Positions 1 through 10,892 of a DNA stretch of 64,000 nucleotides are shown piece after piece. Below the pieces are notes generated by a model that had not been told where the DNA came from, ran no database searches, and worked only from the letters and a program-made list of their open reading frames with translations. Both the position numbers and the translations under genes were made by a program. Origin of the DNA: Hydractinia symbiolongicarpus (taxonomy: Eukaryota > Cnidaria > Hydrozoa > Anthoathecata > Hydractiniidae); contig NC_079881.1 in the NCBI RefSeq assembly GCF_029227915.1, positions 3,410,001-3,474,000 on the forward strand, given 5' to 3'. The stretch's first letter is position 1, and each line of letters begins with the position of its first letter.

Positions 1-108
1 CATTAATCAGGTCACAGTCCAAAATCAATTCAACTAAGACCCACAGTCAATCGTTTCTCTGTTAAAAGCGATACCACCTTGTAATATCGGAAAAATATCA
101 CTACACAC
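1..108. repeat. Partial monomer at the left edge
   Basis: This is the last ~108 bp of a family A monomer, matching 3,712-3,819 at offset 3,711. It shows that the array continues beyond the left end of the window. The phase used throughout is set by the ATG of ATGTTGGTAC, which is arbitrary. Confidence 0.95.
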
Positions 109-480
109 ATGTTGGTACGAATATGTGACGCAACCATTGTAACTCAAGCGGATTGATACTGTTAGAAATTCAATGAAATGTAGTTTTTGAAGCTTTCTCT
201 ATTTCTTCAGCGCGCGATAACGGCTAGGATTGGTCCCACAGTAAAAAATGACTTATTTCCCTAAATTTTTAAATAAAGCGCTACCACAGCGCCCAGTGTA
301 ATCGCTGAGTTCCGGCAATCATGTCAAATTAGAAGAATGTTGTTTCCTGGAGTTCAATTGTCTCATTTATCACATTAATCAGGTCACAGTCCAAAATCAA
401 TTCAACTAAGATCCACTGTCAATCGTTTCACTGTTAAAAGCGATACCACCTAGTAATATCGGAAAAATATCACTAAACAC
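109..480. repeat. Representative family A monomer, 372 bp
   Basis: Counted base by base, this monomer has 63 G and 76 C (37.4% G+C) and 14 CpG dinucleotides against about 12.9 expected from composition. The order of landmarks is: TTGGTACGAATATGTGAC; a pyrimidine-rich stretch ending in CAGCGCGCG; TAACGGCTAGGATTGGTCCC; an A/T stretch AAATTTTTAAATAAAG; GCGCTACCACAGCGCCCAG; GAGTTCCGGCAATCATG; CAATTGTCTCATTTATCAC; CAGGTCACAGTCC; then GTCAATCGTTTCACTG and TAATATCGGAAAAATATC. All families keep this order, so they are variants of one ancestral unit. Confidence 0.95.
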
Positions 481-852
481 ATGTTGGTACGAATATGTGA
501 CACAGCCGTTGTAACACAAACGGACTGACACCGTTAGAAAGACAATGAAATGTAGTTATTGAAATGGTCTCTATTTCTTCAGCGCGCGCTAACGGCTAGG
601 ATTGGTACCGCAGTAAAAAATGACTTATTTCTCTAAATTTTTAAATGAAGCGCTACCACAGCGCCCAGTGTAATCGCTGTGTTCCGGAAATCATGTCAAA
701 TTAGAAGAATGTTATTTCCTGGAGTTCAATTGTCTCATTTATCACATTCATAAGGTCAAAATACAAAATCATTTCAATTAAGTGCCACAGTCAATCAATT
801 CACTGTTGAGAGAGATGCAGCCTAGTAATATCAGAAAAATATCGCTAAATAC

Positions 853-892
853 ATGTTGGTACGAATATGTGACGCAACCGTTGTAACTCAAA
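853..892. other. Most conserved core of the monomer (representative copy)
   Basis: The 40 bases from ATGTTGGTAC through GACGCAACCGTTGTAACTCAAA change least across all four families. Most of the 173 copies differ at only a few positions, such as GACCCAACC, GATCCAACC, GTTTGTACG or GGTATGAAT. The pyrimidine stretch and the CATTAATCAGGTCACAG stretch differ between families. I used this core as the alignment anchor, so its conservation is partly an ascertainment effect. Confidence 0.7.
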
Positions 893-3459
893 AGGATTGA
901 TACTGTTAGAAAGTCAATGAAATGTAGTTTTTGAAACTGTCTCTAAATCTTCAGCGCCCCCTAACGGCTCAGATTGGTCCCACAGTAACAAATGACTTAT
1001 TTATCTAAATTTTTTAATAAAGCGCTACCACAGCGCCCAGTGTAATCGCTGAGTTCCAGCAATCATTTCAAATTAAGAAGAAGATTATTTCTTGGAGTCC
1101 AATTGGCTCACTTATCACATTAATCAGGTAACAGTCCAAAATCCATTCAACTAAGACCCACAGTCAATCGTTTCACTGTTAAAAGCGATACCACCTAGTA
1201 ATATCGGAAAAATATCACTAAATATATGTTGGTACAAATATGTGACGCAAACATTGTAACTCAAACGAATTGATACTGTTAGAAAGACATTGAAATAAAG
1301 TTTTTGAAACTTTCTCTATTTCTTCAACGCGCGATAACGGCTAGGATTGGTCCCACAGTAAAAAATGACTTATTTCTCTAAATTTTTAAATAAAGCGCTA
1401 CCACAGCGCCCAGTGTAATCGCTGAGTTCCGGCAATCATGTCAAATTAGAAGAATGTTGTTTCCTGGAGTTCAATTGTCTCATTTATCACATTAATCAGG
1501 TCACAGTCCAAAATCAATTCAACTAAGACCCACTGTCAATCGTTTCACTGTTAAAAGCGATACCATCTAGTAATAACGGAAAAATATCACTAAACACATG
1601 TTTGTACGAATATGTGACGCAGCCATTGTAACTCAAACGGATTGATACTGTTAGAAAGTCAATGAAATGTTGTTTTTGAAACTTTCTCTATTTCTTCAGC
1701 GCGCACTAACAACTCAGATTGGTCCCACAGTAAAAAATGACTTATTTATCTAAATTTTTAAATAAAGCGCTACCACAACACCCAGTGTAATCGCTGAGTT
1801 CCAGTAATCATTTCAAATTAAGAAGATTGTTATCCCTTGGAGTCCAATTGGCTCACTTATCACATTAATCAGGTCACAGTCCAAAATCAATTCATCTAAG
1901 ACCCACAGTCAATCGTTTCACTGTTAAAAGCGATACCACCTTGTAATATCGGAAAAATATCACTAAACACATGTTGGTACGAATATGTGACGCAACCATT
2001 GTAACTCAAACGGATTGATACTGTTAGAAAGTCAATGAAATGTAGTTTTTGAAGCTTTCTCTATTTCTTCAGCGCGCGATAACGGCTAGGATTGGTCCCA
2101 CAGTATAAAATGACTTATTTCCCTAAATTTTTAAATAAAGCGCTACCACAGCGCCCAGTGTAATCGCTGAGATCCGGCAATCATGTCAAATTAGAAGAAT
2201 GTTGTTTCCTGGAGTTCAATTGTCTCATTTATCACATTAATCAGGTCACAGTCCAAAATCAATTCAACTAAGACCCACTGTCAATCGTTTCACTGTTAAA
2301 AGCGATACCACCTAGTAATATCGGAAAAATATCACTAAACACATGTTGGTACGAATATGTGACGCAACCGTTGTAAATCAAACAGACTGAACCCATTAGA
2401 AAGTCAAGGAAATGTAGTCTTCGAAACTGTCTCTATTTCTTCAGCGCGCGATAACGGCTAGGATTGGTCCCACAGTAAAAAATGACTTACTTCTTTAAAT
2501 TTTTATATGAAGCGCTACCACAGCGCCCAGTGTAATTGCTGAGTTCCGGCAATCATGTCAAATTAGAAGAATGTTATTTCCTGGAGTTCAATTCTCTCAT
2601 TTATCACATTCATAAGGTCAAAGTCCAAAATCAATTCAACTAAGACCCACAGTCAATCTTTTCACTGTCAAAAGCGATGCAACCTAGTAATATCAGATAA
2701 ATATCGCTAAAAACATGATGGTACGAATATGTGACCCAACTGTTGCAACTCAAACGGATTGATAGTGTTAGAAAGTCAATGAAATGTTGTTTTTGAAACT
2801 TTCTCTATTTCTTCAGCGCGCCCTAACTACTCAGATTGGTCCCACAGTAAAAAATGACTTATTTATCTAAATTTTAAAATAAAGCGCTACCACAACACCC
2901 AGTGTAATCGCTGAGTTCCAATAATCATTTCAAATTAAGAAGATTGTTATCCCTTGGAGTCCAATTGGCTCACTTATCACATTAATCAGGTCACAGTCCA
3001 AAATCAATTCAACTAAGACCCACAGTCAATCGTTTCACTGTTAAAAGCGATACCACCTTGTAATATCGGAAAAATATCACTAAACACATGTTGGTACGAA
3101 TATGTGACGCAACCATTGTAACTCAAACGGATTGATACTGTTAGAAAGTTAATGAAATGTAGTTTTTGAAGCTTTCTCTATTTCTTCAGCGCGCGATAAC
3201 GGCTAGGATTGGTCCCACAGTATAAAATGACTTATTTCCCTAAATTTTTAAATAAGGCGCTACCACAGCGCCCAGTGTAATCGCTGAATTCCGGCAATCA
3301 TGTCAAATTAGAAGAATGTTGTTTCCTGGAGTTCAATTGTCTCATTTATCACATTAATCAGGTCACAGTCCAAAATCAATTCAACTAAGACCCACTGTCA
3401 ATCGTTTCACTGTTAAAAGCGATACCACCTAGTAATATCGGAAAAATATCACTAAACAC

Positions 3460-3819
3460 ATGTTGGTACGAATATGTGACGCAACCATTGTAAATCAAAC
3501 AGACTGATCCCATTAGAAAGTCAAGGAAATGTAGTCTTCGAAACTGTCTCTATTTCTTCAGCGCGCGATAACGGCTAGGATTGGTCCCACAGTAAAAAAT
3601 GACTTACTTCTTTAAGCGCTACCACAGCGCCCAGTGTAATCGCTGAGTTCCAGTAATCATTTCAAATTAAGAAGATTGTTATCCCTTGGAGTCCAATTGG
3701 CTCACTTATCACATTAATCAGGTCACAGTCCAAAATCAATTCAACTAAGACCCACAGTCAATCGTTTCACTGTTAAAAGCGATACCACCTTGTAATATCG
3801 GAAAAATATCACTACACAC
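3460..3819. repeat. 360-bp monomer with a 12-bp deletion
   Basis: The stretch CTTCTTTAAGCGCTACC at about 3,607-3,623 lacks the 12 bases ATTTTTATATGA found in the equivalent A10 monomers of copy 2 (near 6,210 and 8,070). A 2-base AA microhomology lies at the join. Because only copy 1 has it, the deletion came after the HOR copies separated. Confidence 0.9.
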
Positions 3820-6800
3820 ATGTTGGTACGAATATGTGACGCAACCATTGTAACTCAAACGGATTGATACTGTTAGAAATTCAATGAAATGCAGTTTTTG
3901 AAGCTTTCTCTATTTCTTCAGCGCGCGATAACGGCTAGGATTGGTCCCACAGTAAAAAATGACTTATTTCCCTAAATTTTTAAATAAAGCGCTACCACAG
4001 CGCCCAGTGTAATCGCTGAGTTCCGGCAATCATGTCAAATTAGAAGAATGTTGTTTCCTGGAGTTCAATTGTCTCATTTATCACATTAATCAGGTCACAG
4101 TCCAAAATCAATTCAACTAAGACCCACTGTCAATCGTTTCACTGTTAAAAGCGATACCACCTAGTAATATCGGAAAAATATCACTAAACACATGTTGGTA
4201 CGAATATGTGACACAGCCGTTGTAACACAAACGGACTGACACCGTTAGAAAGACAATGAAATGTAGTTATTGAAATGGTCTCTATTTCTTCAGCGCGCGC
4301 TAACGGCTAGGATTGGTACCGCAGTAAAAAATGACTTATTTCTCTAAATTTTTAAATGAAGCGCTACCACAGCGCCCAGTGTAATCGCTGTGTTCCGGAA
4401 ATCATGTCAAATTAGAAGAATGTAATTTCCTGGAGTTCAATTGTCTCATTTATCACATTCATAAGGTCAAAATACAAAATCATTTCAATTAAGTGCCACA
4501 GTCAATCGATTCACTGTTGAGAGAGATGCAGCCTAGTAATATCAGAAAATTATCGCTAAATACATGTTGGTACGAATATGTGACGCAACCGTTGTAACTC
4601 AAAAGGATTGATACTGTTAGAAAGTCAATGAAATGTAGTTTTTGAAACTGTCTCTAAATCTTCAGCGCCCCCTAACGGCTCAGATTGGTCCCACAGTAAC
4701 AAATGACTTATTTATCTAAATTTTTTAATAAAGCGCTACCACAGCGCCCAGTGTAATCGCTGAGTTCCAGCAATCATTTCAAATTAAGAAGAAGATTATT
4801 TCTTGGAGTCCAATTGGCTCACTTATCACATTAATCAGGTAACAGTCCAAAATCCATTCAACTAAGACCCACAGTCAATCGTTTCACTGCTAAGAGCGAT
4901 ACCAACTAGTAATATCGGAAAAATATCACTAAATACATGTTGGTACAAATATGTGACGCAAACATTGTAACTGAAACGAATTGATACTGTTAGAAAGACA
5001 ATGAAATAAAGTTTTTGAAACTTTCTCTATTTCTTCAACGCGCGATAACGGCTAGGATTGGTCCCACAGTAAAAAATGACTTATTTCTCTAAATTTTTAA
5101 ATAAAGCGCTACCACAGCGCCCAGTGTAATAGCTGAGTTCCGGCAATCATGTCAAATTAGAAGAATGTTGTTTCCTGGAGTTCAATTGTCTCATTTATCA
5201 CATTAATCAGGTCACAGTCCAAAATCAATTCAACTAAGACCCACTGTCAATCGTTTCACTGTTAAAAGCGATACCACCTAGTAATATCGGAAAAATATCA
5301 CTAAACACATGTTTGTACGAATATGTGACGCAACCATTGTAACTCAAACGGATTGATACTGTTAGAAAGTCAATGAAATGTTGTTTTTGAAACTTTCTCT
5401 ATTTCTTCAGCGCGCCCTAACAACTCAGATTGGTCCCACAGTAAAAAATGACTTATTTATCTAAATTTTTAAATAAAGCGCTACCACAACACCCAGTGTA
5501 ATCGCTGAGTTCCAGTAATCATTTCAAATTAAGAAGATTGTTATCCCTTGGAGTCCAATTGGCTCACTTATCACATTAATCAGGTCACAGTCCAAAATCA
5601 ATTCAACTAAGACCCACAGTCAATCGTTTCACTGTTAAAAGCGATACCACCTTGTAATATCGGAAAAATATCACTAAACACATGTTGGTACGAATATGTG
5701 ACGCAACCATTGTAACTCAAACGGATTGATACTGTTAGAAAGTTAATGAAATGTAGTTTTTGAAGCTTTCTTTATTTCTTCAGCGCGCGATAACGGCTAG
5801 GATTGGTCCCACAGTATAAAATGACTTATTTCCCTAAATTTTTAAATAAAGCGCTACCACAGCGCCCAGTGTAATCGCTGAGTTCCGGCAATCATGTCAA
5901 ATTAGAAGAATGTTGTTTCCTGGAGTTCAATTGTCTCATTTATCACATTAATCAGGTCACAGTCCAAAATCAATTCAACTAAGACCCACTGTCAATCGTT
6001 TCACTGTTAAAACCGATACCACCTAGTAATATCGGAAAAATATCACCAAACACATGTTGGTACGAATATGTGACGCAACCGTTGTAAATCAAACAGACTG
6101 ATCCCATTAGAAAGTCAAGGAAATGTAGTCTTCGAAACTGTCTCTATTCTTCAGCGCGCGATAACGGCTAGGATTGGTCCCACAGTAAAAAATGACTTAC
6201 TTCTTTAAATTTTTATATGAAGCGCTACCACAGCGCCCAGTGTAATCGCTGAGTTCCAGTAATCATTTCAAATTAAGAAGATTGTTATCCCTTGGAGTCC
6301 AATTGGCTCACTTATCACATTAATCAGGTCACAGTCCAAAATCAATTCATCTAAGACCCACAGTCAATCGTTTCACTGTTAAAAGCGATACCACCTTGTA
6401 ATATCGGAAAAATATCACTAAACACATGTTGGTACGAATATGTGACGCAACCATTGTAACTCAAACGGATTGATACTGTTAGAAAGTCAATGAAATGTAG
6501 TTTTTGAAGCTTTCTCTATTTCTTCAGCGCGCGATAACGGCTAGGATTGGTCCCACAGTATAAAATGACTTATTTCCCTAAATTTTTAAATAAAGCGCTA
6601 CCACAGCGCCCAGTGTAATCGCTGAGATCCGGCAATCATGTCAAATTAGAAGAATGTTGTTTCCTGGAGTTCAATTGTCTCATTTATCACATTAATCAGG
6701 TCACAGTCCAAAATCAATTCAACTAAGACCCACTGTCAATCGTTTCACTGTTAAAAGCGATACCACCTAGTAATATCGGAAAAATATCACTAAACACATG

Positions 6801-8287
6801 TTGGTACGAATATGAGACGCAACCGTTGTAAATCAAGCAGACTGATCCTATTAGAAAGTCAAGGAAATGTAGTCTTCGAAACTGTCTCTATTTCTTCAGC
6901 GCGCGATAACGGCTAGGGTTGGTCCCACAGTAAAAAATGACTTACTTCTTTAAATTTTTATATGAAGCGCTACCACAGCGCCCAGTGTAATTGCTGAGTT
7001 CCGGCAATCATGTCAAATTAGAAGAATGTTATTTCCTGGAGTTCAATTCTCTCATTTATCACATTCATAAGGTCAAAGTCCAAAATCAATTCAACTAAGA
7101 CCCACAGTCAATCTTTTCACTGTCAAAAGCGATGCAACCTAGTAATATCAGATAAATATCGCTAAAAACATGTTGGTACGAATATGTGACCCAACTGTTG
7201 CAACTCAAACGGATTGATACTGTTAGAAAGTCAATGAAATGTTGTTTTTGAAACTTTCTCTATTTCTTCAGCGCGCCCTAACAACTCAGATTGGTCCCAC
7301 AGTAAAAAATGACTTATTTATCTAAATTTTTAAATAAAGCGCTACCACAACACCCAGTGTAATCGCTGAGTTCCAATAATCATTTCAAATTAAGAAGATT
7401 GTTATCCCTTGGAGTCCAATTGGCTCACTTATCACATTAATCAGGTCACAGTCCAAAATCAATTCAACTAAGACCCACAGTCAATCGTTTCACTGTTAAA
7501 AGCGATACCACCTTGTAATATCGGAAAAATATCACTAAACACATGTTGGTACGAATATGTGACGCAACCATTGTAACTCAAACGGATTGATACTGTTAGA
7601 AAGTTAATGAAATGTAGTTTTTGAAGCTTTCTCTATTTCTTCAGCGCGCGATAACGGCTAGGATTGGTCCCACAGTATAAAATGACTTATTTCCCTAAAT
7701 TTTTAAATAAAGCGCTACCACAGCGCCCAGTGTAATTGCTGAATTCCGGCAATCATGTCAAATTAGAAGAATGTTGTTTCCTGGAGTTCAATTGTCTCAT
7801 TTATCACATTAATCAAGTCACAGTCCAAAATCAATTCAACTAAGACCCACTGTCAATCGTTTCACTGTTAAAAGCGATACCACCTTGTAATATCGGAAAA
7901 ATATCACTAAACACATGTTGGTACGAATATGTGACGCAACCATTGTAAATCAAACAGACTGATCCCATTAGAAAGTCAAGGAAATGTAGTCTTCGAAACT
8001 GTCTCTATTTCTTCAGCGCGCGATAACGGCTAGGATTGGTCCCACAGTAAAAAATGACTTACTTCTTTAAATTTTTATATGAAGCGCTACCACAGCGCCC
8101 AGTGTAATCGCTGAGTTCCAGTAATCATTTCAAATTAAGAAGATTGTTATCCCTTGGAGTCCAATTGGCTCACTTATCACATTAATCAGGTCACAGTCCA
8201 AAATCAATTCAACTAAGACGCACAGTCAATCGTTTCACTGTTAAAAGCGATACCACCTTGTAATATCGGAAAAATATCACTACACAC
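3820..8287. repeat. Family A HOR, copy 2 (12 monomers, 4,468 bp)
   Basis: Monomers start at 3820, 4192, 4564, 4937, 5309, 5682, 6054, 6426, 6798, 7170, 7543 and 7915. Using the marks of copy 1, the order reads A1-A2-A3-A4-A5-A9-A10-A6-A7-A8-A9-A10. The pair A9-A10 is therefore present twice, once out of order after A5. That adds two monomers to the 10-monomer unit and explains the length change from 3,711 to 4,468 bp. The extra A9 is recognised by GTTAATGAAATG near 5,741, and the following A6 by TTCATCTAAG near 6,346. A single-base deletion (TCTCTATTCTTCAG) lies near 6,148. Confidence 0.85.
4292..4301. other. AGCGCGCGCT palindrome (representative copy)
   Basis: A perfect 10-bp palindrome of alternating purine and pyrimidine, in the pyrimidine-rich to GC-rich turn of A2-type monomers. 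Related forms (AGCGCGCGAT, AGCGCGCCCT, AGCGCGCACT) occupy the same place in most monomers. This is one of the less conserved parts of the monomer. Confidence 0.85.
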
Positions 8288-10892
8288 ATGTTGGTACGAA
8301 TATGTGACGCAACCATTGTAACTCAAACGGATTGATACTGTTAGAAATTCAATGAAATGTAGTTTTTGAAGCTTTCTCTATTTCTTCAGCGCGCGATAAC
8401 GGCTAGGATTGGTCCCACAGTAAAAAATGACTTATTTCCCTAAATTTTTAAATAAAGCGCTACCACAGCGCCCAGTGTAATCGCTGAGTTCCGGCAATCA
8501 TGTCAAATTAGAAGAATGTTGTTTCCTGGAGTTCAATTGTCTCATTTATCACATTAATCAGGTCACAGTCCACAATCAATTCAACTAAGACCCACTGTCA
8601 ATCGTTTCACTGTTAAAAGCGATACCACCTAGTAATATCGGAAAAATATCACTAAACACATGTTGGTACGAATATGTGACACAGCCGTTGTAACACAAAC
8701 GGACTGACACCGTTAGAAAGACAATGAAATGTAGTTATTGAAATGGTCTCTATTTCTTCAGCGCGCGCTAACGGCTAGGATTGGTACCGCAGTAAAAAAT
8801 GACTTATTTCTCTAAATTTTTAAATGAAGCGCTACCACAGCGCCCAGTGTAATCGCTGTGTTCCGGTAATCATGCCAAATTAGAAGAATGTAATTTCCTG
8901 GAGTTCAATTGTCTCATTTATCACATTCATAAGTTCAAAATACAAAATCATTTCAATTAAGTGCCACAGTCAATCGATTCACTGTTGAGAGAGATGCAGC
9001 CTAGTAATATCTGAAAAATATCGCTAAATACATGTTGGTACGAATATGTGACGCAACCATTGTAACTCAAAAGGATTGATACTGTTAGAAAGTCAATGAA
9101 ATGTAGTTTTTGAAGCTTTCTCTATTTCTTCAGCGCGCGATAACGGCTAGGATTGGTCCCACAGTATAAAATGACTTATTTCCCTAAATTTTTAAATAAA
9201 GCGCTACCACAGCGCCCAGTGTAATCGCTGAGATCCGGCAATCATGTCAAATTAGAAGAATGTTGTTTCCTGGAGTTCAATTGTCTCATTTATCACATTA
9301 ATCAGGTCACAGTCCAAAATCAATTCAACTAAGACCCACTGTCAATCGTTTCACTGTTAAAAGCGATACCACCATGTAATATCGGAAAAATATCACTAAA
9401 CACATGTTGGTACGAATATGTGACGCAACCATTGTAACTCAAACGGATTGATACTGTTAGAAAGTCAATGAAATGTAGTTTTTGAAGCTTTCTCTATTTC
9501 TTCAGCGCGCGATAACGGCTAGGATTGGTCCCACAGTATAAAATGACTTATTTCCCTAAATTTTTAAATAAAGCGCTACCACAGCGCCCAGTGTAATCGC
9601 TGAGATCCGGCAATCATGTCAAATTAGAAGAATGTTGTTTCCTGGAGTTCAATTGTCTCATTTATCACATTAATCAGGTCACAGTCCAAAATCAATTCAA
9701 CTAAGACCCACTGTCAATCGTTTCACTGTTAAAAGCGATACCACCTAGTAATATCGGAAAAATATCACTAAACACATGTTGGTACGAATATGTGACGCAA
9801 CCGTTGTAAATCAAACAGACTGATCCCATTAGAAAGTCAAGGAAATGTAGTCTTCGAAACTGTCTCTATTTCTTCAGCGCGCGATAACGGCTAGGATTGG
9901 TCCCACAGTAAAAAATGACTTACTTCTTTAAATTTTTATATGAAGCGCTACCACAGCGCCCAGTGTAATTGCTGAGTTCCGGCAATCATGTCAAATTAGA
10001 AGAATGTTATTTCCTGGAGTTCAATTCTCTCATTTATCACATTCATAAGGTCAAAGTCCAAAATCAATTCAACTAAGACCCACAGTCAATCTTTTCACTG
10101 TCAAAAGCGATGCAACCTAGTAATATCAGATAAATAATGCTAAAAACATGTTGGTACGAATATGTGACCCAACTGTTGCAACTCAAACGGATTGATACTG
10201 TTAGAAAGTCAATGAAATGTTGTTTTTGAAACTTTCTCTATTTCTTCAGCGCGCACTAACAACTCAGATTGGTCCCACAGTAAAAAATGACTTATTTATC
10301 TAAATTTTTAAATAAAGCGCTACCACAACACCCAGTGTAATCGCTGAGTTCCAGTAATCATTTCAAATTAAGAAGATTGTTATCCCTTGGAGTCCAATTG
10401 GCTCACTTATCACATTAATCAGGTCACAGTCCAAAATCAATTCAACTAAGACCCACAGTCAATCGTTTCACTGTTAAAAGCGATACCACCTTGTAATATC
10501 GGAAAAATATCACTAAACACATGTTGGTACGAATATGTGACGCAACCATTGTAACTCAAACGGATTGATACTGTTAGAAAATTAATGAAATGTAGTTTTT
10601 GAAGCTTTCTCTATTTCTTCAGCGCGCGATAACGGCTAGGATTGGTCCCACAGTATAAAATGACTTATTTCCCTAAATTTTTAAATAAAGCGCTACCACA
10701 GCGCCCAGTGTAATCGCTGAGTTCCGGCAATCATGTCAAATTAGAAGAATGTTGTTTCCTGGAGTTCAATTCTCTCATTTATCACATTCATAAGGTCAAA
10801 GTCCAAAATCAATTCAACTAAGACCCACAGTCAATCTTTTCACTGTCAAAAGCGATGCAACCTAGTAATATCAGATAAATATCGCTAAAAAC
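8288..10892. repeat. Family A HOR, copy 3, rearranged (7 monomers)
   Basis: Monomers start at 8288, 8660, 9032, 9404, 9776, 10148 and 10521. The order reads A1-A2-(A3/A6 chimera)-A6-A7-A8-A9. Monomers A4 and A5 are missing, and A6 is effectively doubled by the chimera. After A9 the array leaves the A10-A1 order and passes into A8-like monomers (TTTCACTGTCAAAAGC near 10,840), where the regular HOR ends. Confidence 0.8.
9032..9403. repeat. Chimeric monomer, A3 joined to A6
   Basis: The sequence before and at the start of this monomer is A3-like (GAGAGAGATGCAGCC just upstream, then CTCAAAAGGATTG). From about 9,110 it is A6-like (TTTTGAAGCTTTCTC, then the TATAAAATGAC and TGAGATCCGGC marks). The change falls at about 9,057-9,110, in patchwork, since the A6-like base in ACCATTG comes before the A3-like AAAAGG. 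Unequal crossing-over or gene conversion would produce this. Confidence 0.75.

Larger units (their letters stand above)
109..3819. repeat. Family A HOR, copy 1 (10 monomers, 3,711 bp)
   Basis: Ten monomers, A1-A10, start at 109, 481, 853, 1226, 1598, 1971, 2343, 2715, 3088 and 3460. Each carries private marks that recur at 3,820 onward. Examples are CTACACACATG before A1, CACAGCCGTTGTAACAC in A2, CTCTAAATCTTCAGCGCC in A3, TGGTACAAATATG in A4, ATGTTTGTACG in A5, TTCATCTAAG before A6, ATCAAACAGACTGA in A7, and TTTCACTGTCAAAAGC before A8. Neighbouring monomers differ clearly more than equivalent monomers in successive copies, which defines a higher-order repeat. A10 carries a 12-bp deletion private to this copy. 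Confidence 0.9.
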
